Source: Globodera rostochiensis
Taxonomy: Eukaryota; Nematoda; Chromadorea; Rhabditida; Heteroderidae
Reading direction: 5' to 3'
Assembly (NCBI GenBank): GCA_018350325.1
Contig: JAEVLN010000045.1
Span: 59,592-123,591, forward strand
DNA length: 64,000 bases
Under the pieces are notes generated by a model, which saw nothing but the letters and a program-made list of their open reading frames with translations, ran no database searches and was not told the DNA's origin. Below are positions 1 through 12,195 of the stretch, piece by piece; positions within the stretch are counted from its first letter, which is position 1, and each line of letters begins with the position of its first letter. A program made the translations under genes and the position numbers.

Positions 1-13
1 TATAAGTACCTAC

Positions 14-300
14 CTCCGTAGTAGTTTGTCCAGGCAGCTCCAGCAAAGCACTCGTTCGGAGGCCACGGTCGACGCTGAAGCCTTCCATACAAGTGCTAAA
101 AGGATATTCTTTTACAAAAGATACGCATTCAGTTAAACCGAACTTACATTGCGTCGCGCCTTCGTAAGACGTTTGTTCAATTTTTGCAGCACCGGCACGA
201 TTCGCGCCACGTGGCGCTGAAGCCTGTCTGCGTTTTGAGCGCAATAGCGCGCCATTGCCTTCAGAAGAATTAATTTCGCTTCGCGAGAAATTGTTGGCAT
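14..300 (-). CDS. Gene P copy 1, exons 1-2 (cut by window edge)
   Basis: Partial copy of the unrecognised gene P, described fully at 7056-8283. Exon 1 is 148-300: it starts at an ATG reading MPTISREAKLILLKAMARYC and ends at a strong donor (gtaagt) in phase 0. Exon 2 is 14-95: it follows an acceptor ending in ttttag and ends in phase 1 at donor gtaggt. Exons 3 onward would lie before position 1. An alternative in-frame ATG at 333 lies upstream of a TTTTTAG acceptor-like site, so the 5' end may be set by trans-splicing or by an upstream exon. The copy is essentially identical to copies 2, 3 and 4, which points to recent amplification. Confidence 0.55.
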
Positions 301-492
301 TGTTATGCTTTTTTCTCCTAAAAACAAGGCCATAGATCTGGGGGTTAAGAAAAAAAACGCAGAAATTGGGCAAAGAAAAACAAATTTGACCTATAACTAT
401 GAGTATTAGGAAATAAATAATTGGGAGGAGTAACTTGTGCTTAAGTTACTAAGAAAGAAGCCAAGAGTATTGAAGTATTGAAACGAAGGATC
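301..492. other. Upstream flank of gene P copy 1
   Basis: Non-coding 190-bp stretch between exon 1 of gene P (minus strand) and the 319-bp array. It is repeated almost unchanged in all four units. It should carry the proximal promoter and possibly a trans-splice acceptor; a TTTTTAG site lies about 16 bases before the ATG. No clear TATA-like element was identified. Confidence 0.35.
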
Positions 493-2078
493 AATTGTCA
501 TGTAATGTTTCGCGTTACTTCAAAAAATCACTAGAGTCATAAAGTATTTATATGACGCCATGAGTTATAGTGACATATAATCATATTATGCCATCCAAAT
601 GTAAATTATTGAATGAGAGTAGTAGGAAACTTGCAAAGGTATCCCAACATAGAAATGTTTCCTATAAGAACAATTATTTGCAAGATTTAGTAGTCATATT
701 AACTTTTTCTGCCTCCATAAGTTTCAGAGTCATATTAAATTATTATGTCACTTAGATTAAAAAACTAAAATAGTTTTTATTATTGCAACGAAAGCTTTTG
801 TTATTTGGAGTAATTGTCATGTAATGTTTCGCGTTACTTCAAAAAATCACTAGAGTCATAAAGTATTTATATGACGCCATGAGTTATAGTGACATATAAT
901 CATATTATGCCCTCCAAATGTAAATTATTGAATGAGAGTATTAGGAAACTTGCAAAGGTATCCCAACATAGAAATGTTTCCTATAAGAACAATTATTTGC
1001 AAGATTTAGTAGTCATATTAACTTTTTCTGCCTCCATAAGTTTCAGAGTCATATTAAATTATTATGTCACTTAGATTAAAAAACTAAAATAGTTTTTATT
1101 ATTGCAACGAAAGCTTTTGTTATTTGGAGTAATTGTCATGTAATGTTTCGCGTTACTTCAAAAAATCACTAGAGTCATAAAGTATTTATATGACGCCATG
1201 AGTTATAGTGACATATAATCATATTATGCCATCCAAATGTAAATTATTGAATGAGAGTAGTAGGAAACTTGCAAAGGTATCCCAACATAGAAATGTTTCC
1301 TATAATAACAATTATTTGCAAGATTTAGTAGTCATATTAACTTTTTCTGCCTCCATAAGTTTCAGAGTCATATTAAATTATTATGTCACTTAGATTAAAA
1401 AACTAAAATAGTTTTTATTATTGCAACGAAAGCTTTTGTTATTTGGAGTAATTGTCATGTAATGTTTCGCGTTACTTCAAAAAATCACTAGAGTCATAAA
1501 GTATTTATATGACGCCATGAGTTATAGTGACATATAATCATATTATGCCCTCCAAATGTAAATTATTGAATGAGAGTATTAGGAAACTTGCAAAGGTATC
1601 CCAACATAGAAATGTTTCCTATAAGAACAATTATTTGCAAGATTTAGTAGTCATATTAACTTTTTCTGCCTCCATAAGTTTCAGAGTCATATTAAATTAT
1701 TATGTCACTTAGATTAAAAAACTAAAATAGTTTTTATTATTGCAACGAAAGCTTTTGTTATTTGGAGTAATTGTCATGTAATGTTTCGCGTTACTTCAAA
1801 AAATCACTAGAGTCATAAAGTATTTATATGACGCCATGAGTTATAGTGACATATAATCATATTATGCCATCCAAATGTAAATTATTGAATGAGAGTATTA
1901 GGAAACTTGCAAAGGTATCCCAACATAGAAATGTTTCCTATAAGAACAATTATTTGCAAGATTTAGTAGTCATATTAACTTTTTCTGCCTCCATAAGTTT
2001 CAGAGTCATATTAAATTATTATGTCACTTAGATTAAAAAACTAAAATAGTTTTTATTATTGCAACGAAAGCTTTTGTT
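493..2078. repeat. 319-bp tandem array, 5 copies (unit 1)
   Basis: Five copies with a 319-bp period, seen from the recurrence of the same start at 493, 812, 1131, 1450 and 1769. Copies differ at a few bases. The order of variants is the same as in the array at 8476-10061, so the whole block was copied, not each array separately. Each copy has a 61-codon open frame, which I regard as accidental. The array lies directly upstream of gene P exon 1, where its promoter should be. Confidence 0.95.
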
Positions 2079-2152
2079 ACACCACCCTTGAAGAGGTATA
2101 TAACAAAATTATGCCACCGAGGCAAAAATTGCACTTATGCCTCTCTTCTTAC

Positions 2153-3080
2153 ATCGCCGAAACCATTAATTAAATCCCTCGCCCAAAACTCCTCACGGAC
2201 CTGCTCAAGGAAGTTCTCCACCAAGTTGGCCTCGCTGAAGCCTTCCTCGCGCAGGTGATTGACCATGTTGATCTCGAGCAAGCGCAGCTTCTGCCGCTGG
2301 GGAAGATCGCTGAAGCCTATGAAGGCCTGCTGCTGAGCGTTCGTGAGGAGCGGCGGAGGCGCTCTGAACAGTCCCAGGCGGGCCATGTTCCAGGCCCACG
2401 CCCAGTTGGGCGAAACTCCTGCGAATTGGCGCCTGCGCCAATTTTTGGCGATTTTGTCCGGCGACTGCGCACCCGTACGGCCTAAAAAAAGAGAGGCATA
2501 GACAGAACATATGCCACTTTTCTCTGGGGGTCATAGACAGAAAATATGCCTCCTAAAAAAGAGAGGCATAGACAGAACATATGCCACTTTTCTCTGGGGG
2601 TCATAGACAGAAAATACGCCTCCTAAAAAAAGAGAGGCATAGACAGAACATATGCCACTTTTCTCTGGGGGTCATAGACAGAAAATATGCCTCCTAAAAA
2701 AAGAGAGGCATAGACAAAACATATGCCTCTTTTCATCCCACCTCCGTCTCTCAGACACAACAGGCCGTGCCACCCTTTTCTATAAGTACCTACCTCCGTA
2801 GTAGTTTGTCCAGGCAGCTCCAGCAAAGCACTCGTTCGGAGGCCACGGTCGACGCTGAAGCCTTCCATACAAGTGCTAAAAGGATATTCTTTTACAAAAG
2901 ATACGCATTCAGTTAAACCGAACTTACATTGCGTCGCGCCTTCGTAAGACGTTTGTTCAATTTTTGCAGCACCGGCACGATTCGCGCCACGTGGCGCTGA
3001 AGCCTGTCTGCGTTTTGAGCGCAATAGCGCGCCATTGCCTTCAGAAGAATTAATTTCGCTTCGCGAGAAATTGTTGGCAT
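2153..3080 (-). pseudogene. Gene P copy 2, exons 1-3, exon 4 truncated
   Basis: Exon 1 is 2928-3080, exon 2 is 2794-2875 and exon 3 is 2153-2481, with the same splice sites and phases as the fuller copy at 7056-8283. After intron 3 only about 8 bases of exon 4 remain (codons for Gly-Gly-Val); homology stops at about 2079, where the 319-bp array of unit 1 begins. Reading on into the repeat would add a short unrelated tail and stop after about 17 codons, predicting a product of about 205 residues. I call it a pseudogene because the coiled-coil exon is lost, but a shortened protein is possible. Confidence 0.6.
2482..2793. repeat. Intron-2 minisatellite of gene P copy 2 (about 70 bp)
   Basis: About three and a half tandem copies of a 70-bp unit with the motifs gagaggcatagacagaac and tctctgggggtcatagac. 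It fills the intron between exons 2 and 3 of gene P. Related arrays lie at 7688-7996 and 10465-10775 with small length differences, mainly in A-runs. Confidence 0.85.
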
Positions 3081-3272
3081 TGTTATGCTTTTTTCTCCTA
3101 AAAACAAGGCCATAGATCTGGGGGTTAAGAAAAAAAACGCAGAAATTGGGCAAAGAAAAACAAATTTGACCTATAACTATGAGTATTAGGAAATAAATAA
3201 TTGGGAGGAGTAACTTGTGCTTAAGTTACTAAGAAAGAAGCCAAGAGTATTGAAGTATTGAAACGAAGGATC

Positions 3273-3894
3273 AATTGTCATGTAATGTTTCGCGTTACTT
3301 CAAAAAATCACTAGAGTCATAAAGTATTTATATGACGCCATGAGTTATAGTGACATATAATCATATTATGCCATCCAAATGTAAATTATTGAATGAGAGT
3401 AGTAGGAAACTTGCAAAGGTATCCCAACATAGAAATGTTTCCTATAAGAACAATTATTTGCAAGATTTAGTAGTCATATTAACTTTTTCTGCCTCCATAA
3501 GTTTCAGAGTCATATTAAATTATTATGTCACTTAGATTAAAAAACTAAAATAGTTTTTATTATTGCAACGAAAGCTTTTGTTATTTGGAGTAATTGTCAT
3601 GTAATGTTTCGCGTTACTTCAAAAAATCACTAGAGTCATAAAGTATTTTATGACGCCATGAGTTATAGTGACATATAATCATATTATGCCCTCCAAATGT
3701 AAATTATTGAATGAGAGTATTAGGAAACTTGCAAAGGTATCCCAACATAGAAATGTTTCCTATAAGAACAATTATTTGCAAGATTTAGTAGTCATATTAA
3801 CTTTTTCTGCCTCCATAAGTTTCAGAGTCATATTAAATTATTATGTCACTTAGATTAAAAAACTAAAATAGTTTTTATTATTGCAACGAAAGCA
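3273..3894. repeat. 319-bp tandem array, 2 copies (unit 2)
   Basis: Two copies of the same 319-bp monomer as at 493-2078, placed upstream of gene P copy 2. The second copy is one base shorter. The array ends abruptly at the 127-bp array. Confidence 0.95.
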
Positions 3895-6306
3895 ATAGAC
3901 ATTTTGACCTCTTGACATAGGTGAGAAATGAGAAATTGCAATTTAAATTAAATATTCCAGGGATTACGATTCCCTTTTCGTGAAATGATTTGAGAAGGGT
4001 TAGTATTGAAAACGGGACAAAATAGACATTTTGACCTTTTGACATAGGTGAGAAATGAGAAATTGCAATTTAAATTAAATATTCCAGGGATTACGATTCC
4101 CTTTTCGTGAAATGATTTGAGAAGGGTTAGTATTGAAAACGGGACAAAATAGACATTTTGACCTCTTGACATAGGTGAGAAATGAGAAATTGCAATTTAA
4201 ATTAAATATTCCAGGGATTACGATTCCCTTTTCGTGAAATGATTTGAGAAGGGTTAGTATTGAAAACGGGACAAAATAGACATTTTGACCTCTTGACATA
4301 GGTGAGAAATGAGTATTGAAAACGGGACAAAATAGACATTTTGACCTCTTGACATAGGCGAGAAATGAGAAATTGCAATTTAAATTAAATATTCCAGGAA
4401 TTACGATTCCTTTTTGGTGAAATGATTTGATAAGGATTAGTATTGAAAACGGGACAAAATAGACATTTTGACCTCTTGACATAGGTGAGAAATGAGAAAT
4501 TGCAATTTAAATTAAATATTCCAGGGATTACGATTCCCTTTTCGTGAAATGATTTGAGAAGGGTTAGTATTGAAAACGGGACAAAATAGACATTTTGACC
4601 TCTTGACATAGGTGAGAAATGAGAAATTGCAATTTAAATTAAATATTCCAGGAATTACGATTCCTTTTTGGTGAAATGATTTGAGAAGGGTTAGTATTGA
4701 AAACGGGACAAAATAGACATTTTGACCTCTTGACATAGGTGAGAAATGAGAAATTGCAATTTAAATTAAATATTCCAGGAATTACGATTCCTTTTTGGTG
4801 AAATGATTTGAGAAGGATTAGTATTGAAAACGGGACAAAATAGACATTTTGACCTCTTGACATAGGTGAGAAATGAGAAATTGCAATTTAAATTAAATAT
4901 TCCAGGGATTACGATTCCCTTTTCGTGAAATGATTTGAGAAGGGTTAGTATTGAAAACGGGACAAAATAGACATTTTGACCTTTTGACATAGGTGAGAAA
5001 TGAGAAATTGCAATTTAAATTAAATATTCCAGGGATTACGATTCCCTTTTCGTGAAATGATTTGAGAAGGGTTAGTATTGAAAACGGGACAAAATAGACA
5101 TTTTGACCTCTTGACATAGGTGAGAAATGAGAAATTGCAATTTAAATTAAATATTCCAGGGATTACGATTCCCTTTTCGTGAAATGATTTGAGAAGGGTT
5201 AGTATTGAAAACGGGACAAAATAGACATTTTGACCTCTTGACATAGGTGAGAAATGAGTATTGAAAACGGGACAAAATAGACATTTTGACCTCTTGACAT
5301 AGGCGAGAAATGAGAAATTGCAATTTAAATTAAATATTCCAGGAATTACGATTCCTTTTTGGTGAATTGGTTTGAGAAGGGTTAGTATTGAAAACGGGAC
5401 AAAATAGACATTTTGACCTCTTGACATAGTGAGAAATGAGAAATTGCAATTTAAATTAAATATTCCAGGGATTACGATTCCTTTTTGGTGAATTGGTTTG
5501 AGAAGGATTAGTATTGAAAACGGGACAAAATAGACATTTTGACCTCTTGACATAGGTGAGAAATGAGAAATTGCAATTTAAATTAAATATTCCAGGGATT
5601 ACGATTCCCTTTTCGTGAAATGATTTGAGAAGGGTTAGTATTGAAAACGGGACAAAATAGACATTTTGACCTCTTGACATAGGTGAGAAATGAGAAATTG
5701 CAATTTAAATTAAATATTCCAGGGATTACGATTCCCTTTTCGTGAAATGATTTGAGAAGGGTTAGTATTGAAAACGGGACAAAATAGACATTTTGACCTC
5801 TTGACATAGGTGAGAAATGAGTATTGAAAACGGGACAAAATAGACATTTTGACCTCTTGACATAGGTGAGAAATGAGAAATTGCAATTTAAATTAAATAT
5901 TCCAGGGATTACGATTCCCTTTTCGTGAAATGATTTGAGAAGGGTTAGTATTGAAAACGGGACAAAATAGACATTTTGACCTCTTGACATAGGTGAGTGA
6001 GAAATTGCAATTTAAATTAAATATTCCAGGAATTACGATTCCTTTTTGGTGAATTGGTTTGAGAAGGGTTAGTATTAAAAACGGGACAAAATAGACATTT
6101 TGACCTCTTGACATAGGTGAGAAATGAGAAATTGCAATTTAAATTAAATATTCCAGGGATTACGATTCCCTTTTCGTGAAATGATTTGAGAAGGGTTAGT
6201 ATTGAAAACGGGACAAAATAGACATTTTGACCTCTTGACATAGGTGAGAAATGAGAAATTGCAATTTAAATTAAATATTCCAGGGATTACGATTCCCTTT
6301 TCGTGA
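3895..6306. repeat. 127-bp tandem array with 56-bp short units (unit 2)
   Basis: About 19 copies with a 127-bp period. Some copies are shortened to 56 bp (for example after 4310, 5255 and 5818), which gives a 310-bp pattern. Monomers contain gggattacgattccc, a short palindrome. Two monomer types differ at the centre (cccttttcgtgaaatg versus cctttttggtgaattg). The order of types is mirrored in 12196-14573, so this is part of the higher-order duplication. The 74-residue and longer open frames here are by-products of repeats without stops. Confidence 0.95.
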
Positions 6307-7055
6307 AAATCCACAAAAGGGTCACTCCAGAAGAACCACAAAAGTTATCCATCGACAATGTGTGTTATCTCATTTTTATTACCTTTGAGCTAGGGTCGCC
6401 GCCGGGGGGGGCGGGGGGGGGGATCCCCGGTCAAACCGGGGAACGGGGATACCGGGGACGACAAAACGGGGATCCCCGTTTTCGGGGATGAGCAAACCGG
6501 GGAACGGGGATCCCCGTACGGGGATGGGCAAAATCCATTTTTAGGGGTGCATTTTTGAAAAAATGCAATTTTTTGGGTGAATTTTCTTTAAAAATCCAAA
6601 TTTCTTCAAATTAAAGTGCACCCCTAAGAAAAAGACTTTTCTTATGGCAAATATGCACTACAAAGATTTAATTTTTTGGGAAGGAGAGCCCGACGGTGCC
6701 GACAGGCGCCGTTGGGAAAATTTTTGGAGTTTGGTAAAGAAATTTCACCAAAATTTTGGCAAAATTAAGATGTTTGCTTCGAAATTTCGGAAATTTTCAA
6801 AAAAATGCTTTAGGTAAGAGCGGAGGATGTCCGGCGGTGCCGACAGGCGCCGCCGGAAAAAATTTGAATTTTTGACTCAATTTGTTAGGAGATTTGCAGC
6901 TTAGATTCGTTAATTTTATGATGCTTTTTAGGAATGGCGAGGTAGGGAAATTTTTTTAAAGATATCAAGAATTTTTTTTAAAAGAGCGTAAAGATAAGGG
7001 CAACTTGAAATATCACTGCTTTGTTATAGCTATTTGTCCGGGCTACCTCACATAC
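6307..7055. other. Spacer between repeat units; dispersed hairpin repeats
   Basis: This is the only single-copy DNA between units 2 and 3. At 6396-6530 there is a GC-rich stretch of ggggatcccc-type palindromes. From 6540 it is AT-rich with two copies of the dispersed GGCGGTGCC hairpin repeat (6692-6713, 6833-6854). The next exon of gene P should lie here, on the minus strand after donor gtatgt at 7055, but I found no convincing acceptor with an open frame. Confidence 0.6.
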
Positions 7056-8283
7056 CTCGTTGAGGTCGTTGTGCGCTATGTCCAACTCCCGCTGAAGCCT
7101 GCGGGTTTTTGCGGCGAGGCGGTCTCGCGCCCCCCCCAAATACTCGGCAAGGCCCGTGATTTGGTCGAGGCGCTCGCGCACGGCTTGTCGGATCTTCTCT
7201 TCCACGTCGAAGTATTCGAACAGAGCGCCCCGGCGGTCCGCTGGCGTGTCACCGTTCACGATGTTCGTCGCCATCTCCTCAGTCACACCACCCTTGAAGA
7301 GGTATATAACAAAATTATGCCACCGAGGCAAAAATTGCACTTATGCCTCTCTTCTTACATCGCCGAAACCATTAATTAAATCCCTCGCCCAAAACTCCTC
7401 ACGGACCTGCTCAAGGAAGTTCTCCACCAAGTTGGCCTCGCTGAAGCCTTCCTCGCGCAGGTGATTGACCATGTTGATCTCGAGCAAGCGCAGCTTCTGC
7501 CGCTGGGGAAGATCGCTGAAGCCTATGAAGGCCTGCTGCTGAGCGTTCGTGAGGAGCGGCGGAGGCGCTCTGAACAGTCCCAGGCGGGCCATGTTCCAGG
7601 CCCACGCCCAGTTGGGCGAAACTCCTGCGAATTGGCGCCTGCGCCAATTTTTGGCGATTTTGTCCGGCGACTGCGCACCCGTACGGCCTAAAAAAAGAGA
7701 GGCATAGACAGAACATATGCCACTTTTCTCTGGGGGTCATAGACAGAAAATATGCCTCCTAAAAAAGAGAGGCATAGACAGAACATATGCCACTTTTCTC
7801 TGGGGTCATAGACAGAAAATACGCCTCCTAAAAAAAGAGAGGCATAGACAGAACATATGCCACTTTTCTCTGGGGGTCATAGACAGAAAATATGCCTCCT
7901 AAAAAAAGAGGCATAGACAAAACATATGCCTCTTTTCATCCCACCTCCGTCTCTCAGACACAACAGGCCGTGCCACCCTTTTCTATAAGTACCTACCTCC
8001 GTAGTAGTTTGTCCAGGCAGCTCCAGCAAAGCACTCGTTCGGAGGCCACGGTCGACGCTGAAGCCTTCCATACAAGTGCTAAAAGGATATTCTTTTACAA
8101 AAGATACGCATTCAGTTAAACCGAACTTACATTGCGTCGCGCCTTCGTAAGACGTTTGTTCAATTTTTGCAGCACCGGCACGATTCGCGCCACGTGGCGC
8201 TGAAGCCTGTCTGCGTTTTGAGCGCAATAGCGCGCCATTGCCTTCAGAAGAATTAATTTCGCTTCGCGAGAAATTGTTGGCAT
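7056..8283 (-). CDS. Gene P copy 3, unrecognised protein, exons 1-4 (3' end missing)
   Basis: This is the best copy. Exon 1 is 8131-8283 (51 codons, starts MPTISREAK), exon 2 is 7997-8078, exon 3 is 7359-7687 and exon 4 is 7056-7292. Donors are gtaagt, gtaggt, gtaaga and gtatgt; acceptors end in ttttag, ttttttag and cttcaag. Phases 0, 1, 0 and 0 match at every junction, giving 267 continuous residues. I do not recognise the family. The N-terminus is basic and helical-looking. Exon 3 has a tryptophan-rich motif, SPNWAWAWNMARLGLF, and an acidic helix (NLVENFLEQVREEFW). Exon 4 looks like a charged coiled coil (RLDQITGLAEYLGGARDRLA, then RLQRELDIAHNDL). There is no signal peptide or membrane segment. 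Exon 4 ends at a donor, so at least one more exon is expected, but none was found before the 127-bp array. An alternative in-frame ATG is at 8316. Confidence 0.65.
7688..7996. repeat. Intron-2 minisatellite of gene P copy 3
   Basis: Same 70-bp tandem unit as at 2482-2793, about three and a half copies, between exons 3 and 2 of gene P copy 3. One unit has four instead of five Gs, and A-runs vary. Confidence 0.85.
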
Positions 8284-8475
8284 TGTTATGCTTTTTTCTC
8301 CTAAAAACAAGGCCATAGATCTGGGGGTTAAGAAAAAAAACGCAGAAATTGGGCAAAGAAAAACAAATTTGACCTATAACTATGAGTATTAGGAAATAAA
8401 TAATTGGGAGGAGTAACTTGTGCTTAAGTTACTAAGAAAGAAGCCAAGAGTATTGAAGTATTGAAACGAAGGATC

Positions 8476-10061
8476 AATTGTCATGTAATGTTTCGCGTTA
8501 CTTCAAAAAATCACTAGAGTCATAAAGTATTTATATGACGCCATGAGTTATAGTGACATATAATCATATTATGCCATCCAAATGTAAATTATTGAATGAG
8601 AGTAGTAGGAAACTTGCAAAGGTATCCCAACATAGAAATGTTTCCTATAAGAACAATTATTTGCAAGATTTAGTAGTCATATTAACTTTTTCTGCCTCCA
8701 TAAGTTTCAGAGTCATATTAAATTATTATGTCACTTAGATTAAAAAACTAAAATAGTTTTTATTATTGCAACGAAAGCTTTTGTTATTTGGAGTAATTGT
8801 CATGTAATGTTTCGCGTTACTTCAAAAAATCACTAGAGTCATAAAGTATTTATATGACGCCATGAGTTATAGTGACATATAATCATATTATGCCCTCCAA
8901 ATGTAAATTATTGAATGAGAGTATTAGGAAACTTGCAAAGGTATCCCAACATAGAAATGTTTCCTATAAGAACAATTATTTGCAAGATTTAGTAGTCATA
9001 TTAACTTTTTCTGCCTCCATAAGTTTCAGAGTCATATTAAATTATTATGTCACTTAGATTAAAAAACTAAAATAGTTTTTATTATTGCAACGAAAGCTTT
9101 TGTTATTTGGAGTAATTGTCATGTAATGTTTCGCGTTACTTCAAAAAATCACTAGAGTCATAAAGTATTTATATGACGCCATGAGTTATAGTGACATATA
9201 ATCATATTATGCCATCCAAATGTAAATTATTGAATGAGAGTAGTAGGAAACTTGCAAAGGTATCCCAACATAGAAATGTTTCCTATAATAACAATTATTT
9301 GCAAGATTTAGTAGTCATATTAACTTTTTCTGCCTCCATAAGTTTCAGAGTCATATTAAATTATTATGTCACTTAGATTAAAAAACTAAAATAGTTTTTA
9401 TTATTGCAACGAAAGCTTTTGTTATTTGGAGTAATTGTCATGTAATGTTTCGCGTTACTTCAAAAAATCACTAGAGTCATAAAGTATTTATATGACGCCA
9501 TGAGTTATAGTGACATATAATCATATTATGCCCTCCAAATGTAAATTATTGAATGAGAGTATTAGGAAACTTGCAAAGGTATCCCAACATAGAAATGTTT
9601 CCTATAAGAACAATTATTTGCAAGATTTAGTAGTCATATTAACTTTTTCTGCCTCCATAAGTTTCAGAGTCATATTAAATTATTATGTCACTTAGATTAA
9701 AAAACTAAAATAGTTTTTATTATTGCAACGAAAGCTTTTGTTATTTGGAGTAATTGTCATGTAATGTTTCGCGTTACTTCAAAAAATCACTAGAGTCATA
9801 AAGTATTTATATGACGCCATGAGTTATAGTGACATATAATCATATTATGCCATCCAAATGTAAATTATTGAATGAGAGTATTAGGAAACTTGCAAAGGTA
9901 TCCCAACATAGAAATGTTTCCTATAAGAACAATTATTTGCAAGATTTAGTAGTCATATTAACTTTTTCTGCCTCCATAAGTTTCAGAGTCATATTAAATT
10001 ATTATGTCACTTAGATTAAAAAACTAAAATAGTTTTTATTATTGCAACGAAAGCTTTTGTT
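8476..10061. repeat. 319-bp tandem array, 5 copies (unit 3)
   Basis: Five 319-bp copies upstream of gene P copy 3. The variant order, including the unique third-copy variant, is the same as at 493-2078. It joins at 10062 to the truncated exon 4 of copy 4. Confidence 0.95.
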
Positions 10062-10135
10062 ACACCACCCTTGAAGAGGTATATAACAAAATTATGCCAC
10101 CGAGGCAAAAATTGCACTTATGCCTCTCTTCTTAC

Positions 10136-11062
10136 ATCGCCGAAACCATTAATTAAATCCCTCGCCCAAAACTCCTCACGGACCTGCTCAAGGAAGTTCT
10201 CCACCAAGTTGGCCTCGCTGAAGCCTTCCTCGCGCAGGTGATTGACCATGTTGATCTCGAGCAAGCGCAGCTTCTGCCGCTGGGGAAGATCGCTGAAGCC
10301 TATGAAGGCCTGCTGCTGAGCGTTCGTGAGGAGCGGCGGAGGCGCTCTGAACAGTCCCAGGCGGGCCATGTTCCAGGCCCACGCCCAGTTGGGCGAAACT
10401 CCTGCGAATTGGCGCCTGCGCCAATTTTTGGCGATTTTGTCCGGCGACTGCGCACCCGTACGGCCTAAAAAAAGAGAGGCATAGACAGAACATATGCCAC
10501 TTTTCTCTGGGGGTCATAGACAGAAAATATGCCTCCTAAAAAAGAGAGGCATAGACAGAACATATGCCACTTTTCTCTGGGGGTCATAGACAGAAAATAC
10601 GCCTCCTAAAAAAGAGAGGCATAGACAGAACATATGCCACTTTTCTCTGGGGGTCATAGACAGAAAATATGCCTCCTAAAAAAAGAGAGGCATAGACAAA
10701 ACATATGCCTCTTTTCATCCCACCTCCGTCTCTCAGACACAACAGGCCGTGCCACCCTTTTCTATAAGTACCTACCTCCGTAGTAGTTTGTCCAGGCAGC
10801 TCCAGCAAAGCACTCGTTCGGAGGCCACGGTCGACGCTGAAGCCTTCCATACAAGTGCTAAAAGGATATTCTTTTACAAAAGATACGCATTCAGTTAAAC
10901 CGAACTTACATTGCGTCGCGCCTTCGTAAGACGTTTGTTCAATTTTTGCAGCACCGGCACGATTCGCGCCACGTGGCGCTGAAGCCTGTCTGCGTTTTGA
11001 GCGCAATAGCGCGCCATTGCCTTCAGAAGAATTAATTTCGCTTCGCGAGAAATTGTTGGCAT
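10136..11062 (-). pseudogene. Gene P copy 4, exons 1-3, exon 4 truncated
   Basis: Exon 1 is 10910-11062, exon 2 is 10776-10857 and exon 3 is 10136-10464, all with intact splice sites and frame. As in copy 2, exon 4 is cut after about 8 bases at 10062, at exactly the same base, and is fused to a 319-bp array. The shared breakpoint means copies 2 and 4 descend from one rearranged unit. A short read-through tail from the repeat would end the protein. Confidence 0.6.
10465..10775. repeat. Intron-2 minisatellite of gene P copy 4
   Basis: About three and a half copies of the 70-bp unit seen at 2482-2793 and 7688-7996, between exons 3 and 2. Confidence 0.85.
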
Positions 11063-11254
11063 TGTTATGCTTTTTTCTCCTAAAAACAAGGCCATAGATC
11101 TGGGGGTTAAGAAAAAAAACGCAGAAATTGGGCAAAGAAAAACAAATTTGACCTATAACTATGAGTATTAGGAAATAAATAATTGGGAGGAGTAACTTGT
11201 GCTTAAGTTACTAAGAAAGAAGCCAAGAGTATTGAAGTATTGAAACGAAGGATC

Positions 11255-12195
11255 AATTGTCATGTAATGTTTCGCGTTACTTCAAAAAATCACTAGAGTC
11301 ATAAAGTATTTATATGACGCCATGAGTTATAGTGACATATAATCATATTATGCCATCCAAATGTAAATTATTGAATGAGAGTAGTAGGAAACTTGCAAAG
11401 GTATCCCAACATAGAAATGTTTCCTATAAGAACAATTATTTGCAAGATTTAGTAGTCATATTAACTTTTTCTGCCTCCATAAGTTTCAGAGTCATATTAA
11501 ATTATTATGTCACTTAGATTAAAAAACTAAAATAGTTTTTATTATTGCAACGAAAGCTTTTGTTATTTGGAGTAATTGTCATGTAATGTTTCGCGTTACT
11601 TCAAAAAATCACTAGAGTCATAAAGTATTTATATGACGCCATGAGTTATAGTGACATATAATCATATTATGCCCTCCAAATGTAAATTATTGAATGAGAG
11701 TATTAGGAAACTTGCAAAGGTATCCCAACATAGAAATGTTTCCTATAAGAACAATTATTTGCAAGATTTAGTAGTCATATTAACTTTTTCTGCCTCCATA
11801 AGTTTCAGAGTCATATTAAATTATTATGTCACTTAGATTAAAAAACTAAAATAGTTTTTATTATTGCAACGAAAGCTTTTGTTATTTGGAGTAATTGTCA
11901 TGTAATGTTTCGCGTTACTTCAAAAAATCACTAGAGTCATAAAGTATTTATATGACGCCATGAGTTATAGTGACATATAATCATATTATGCCCTCCAAAT
12001 GTAAATTATTGAATGAGAGTATTAGGAAACTTGCAAAGGTATCCCAACATAGAAATGTTTCCTATAAGAACAATTATTTGCAAGATTTAGTAGTCATATT
12101 AACTTTTTCTGCCTCCATAAGTTTCAGAGTCATATTAAATTATTATGTCACTTAGATTAAAAAACTAAAATAGTTTTTATTATTGCAACGAAAGC
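11255..12195. repeat. 319-bp tandem array, 3 copies (unit 4)
   Basis: Three copies of the 319-bp monomer. Copy numbers across the four units are 5, 2, 5 and 3, so the array changes length by whole monomers. Confidence 0.95.

Noticed and set aside
570..2031. Repeated 61-residue open frames in the 319-bp monomers
   Set aside because: Identical frames come with a nearly identical repeat; there are no splice or start signals, and differences fall at all codon positions. They are upstream of gene P on the other strand.
2623..3153. Frame of about 176 codons crossing gene P exons 1-2
   Set aside because: It runs in a different frame through exons, introns and the minisatellite. The spliced reading with matching phases is better supported.
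3895..6306. CRISPR-like regular repeats
   Set aside because: No unique spacers between repeats, monomers are contiguous, no cas genes, and the window is eukaryotic.
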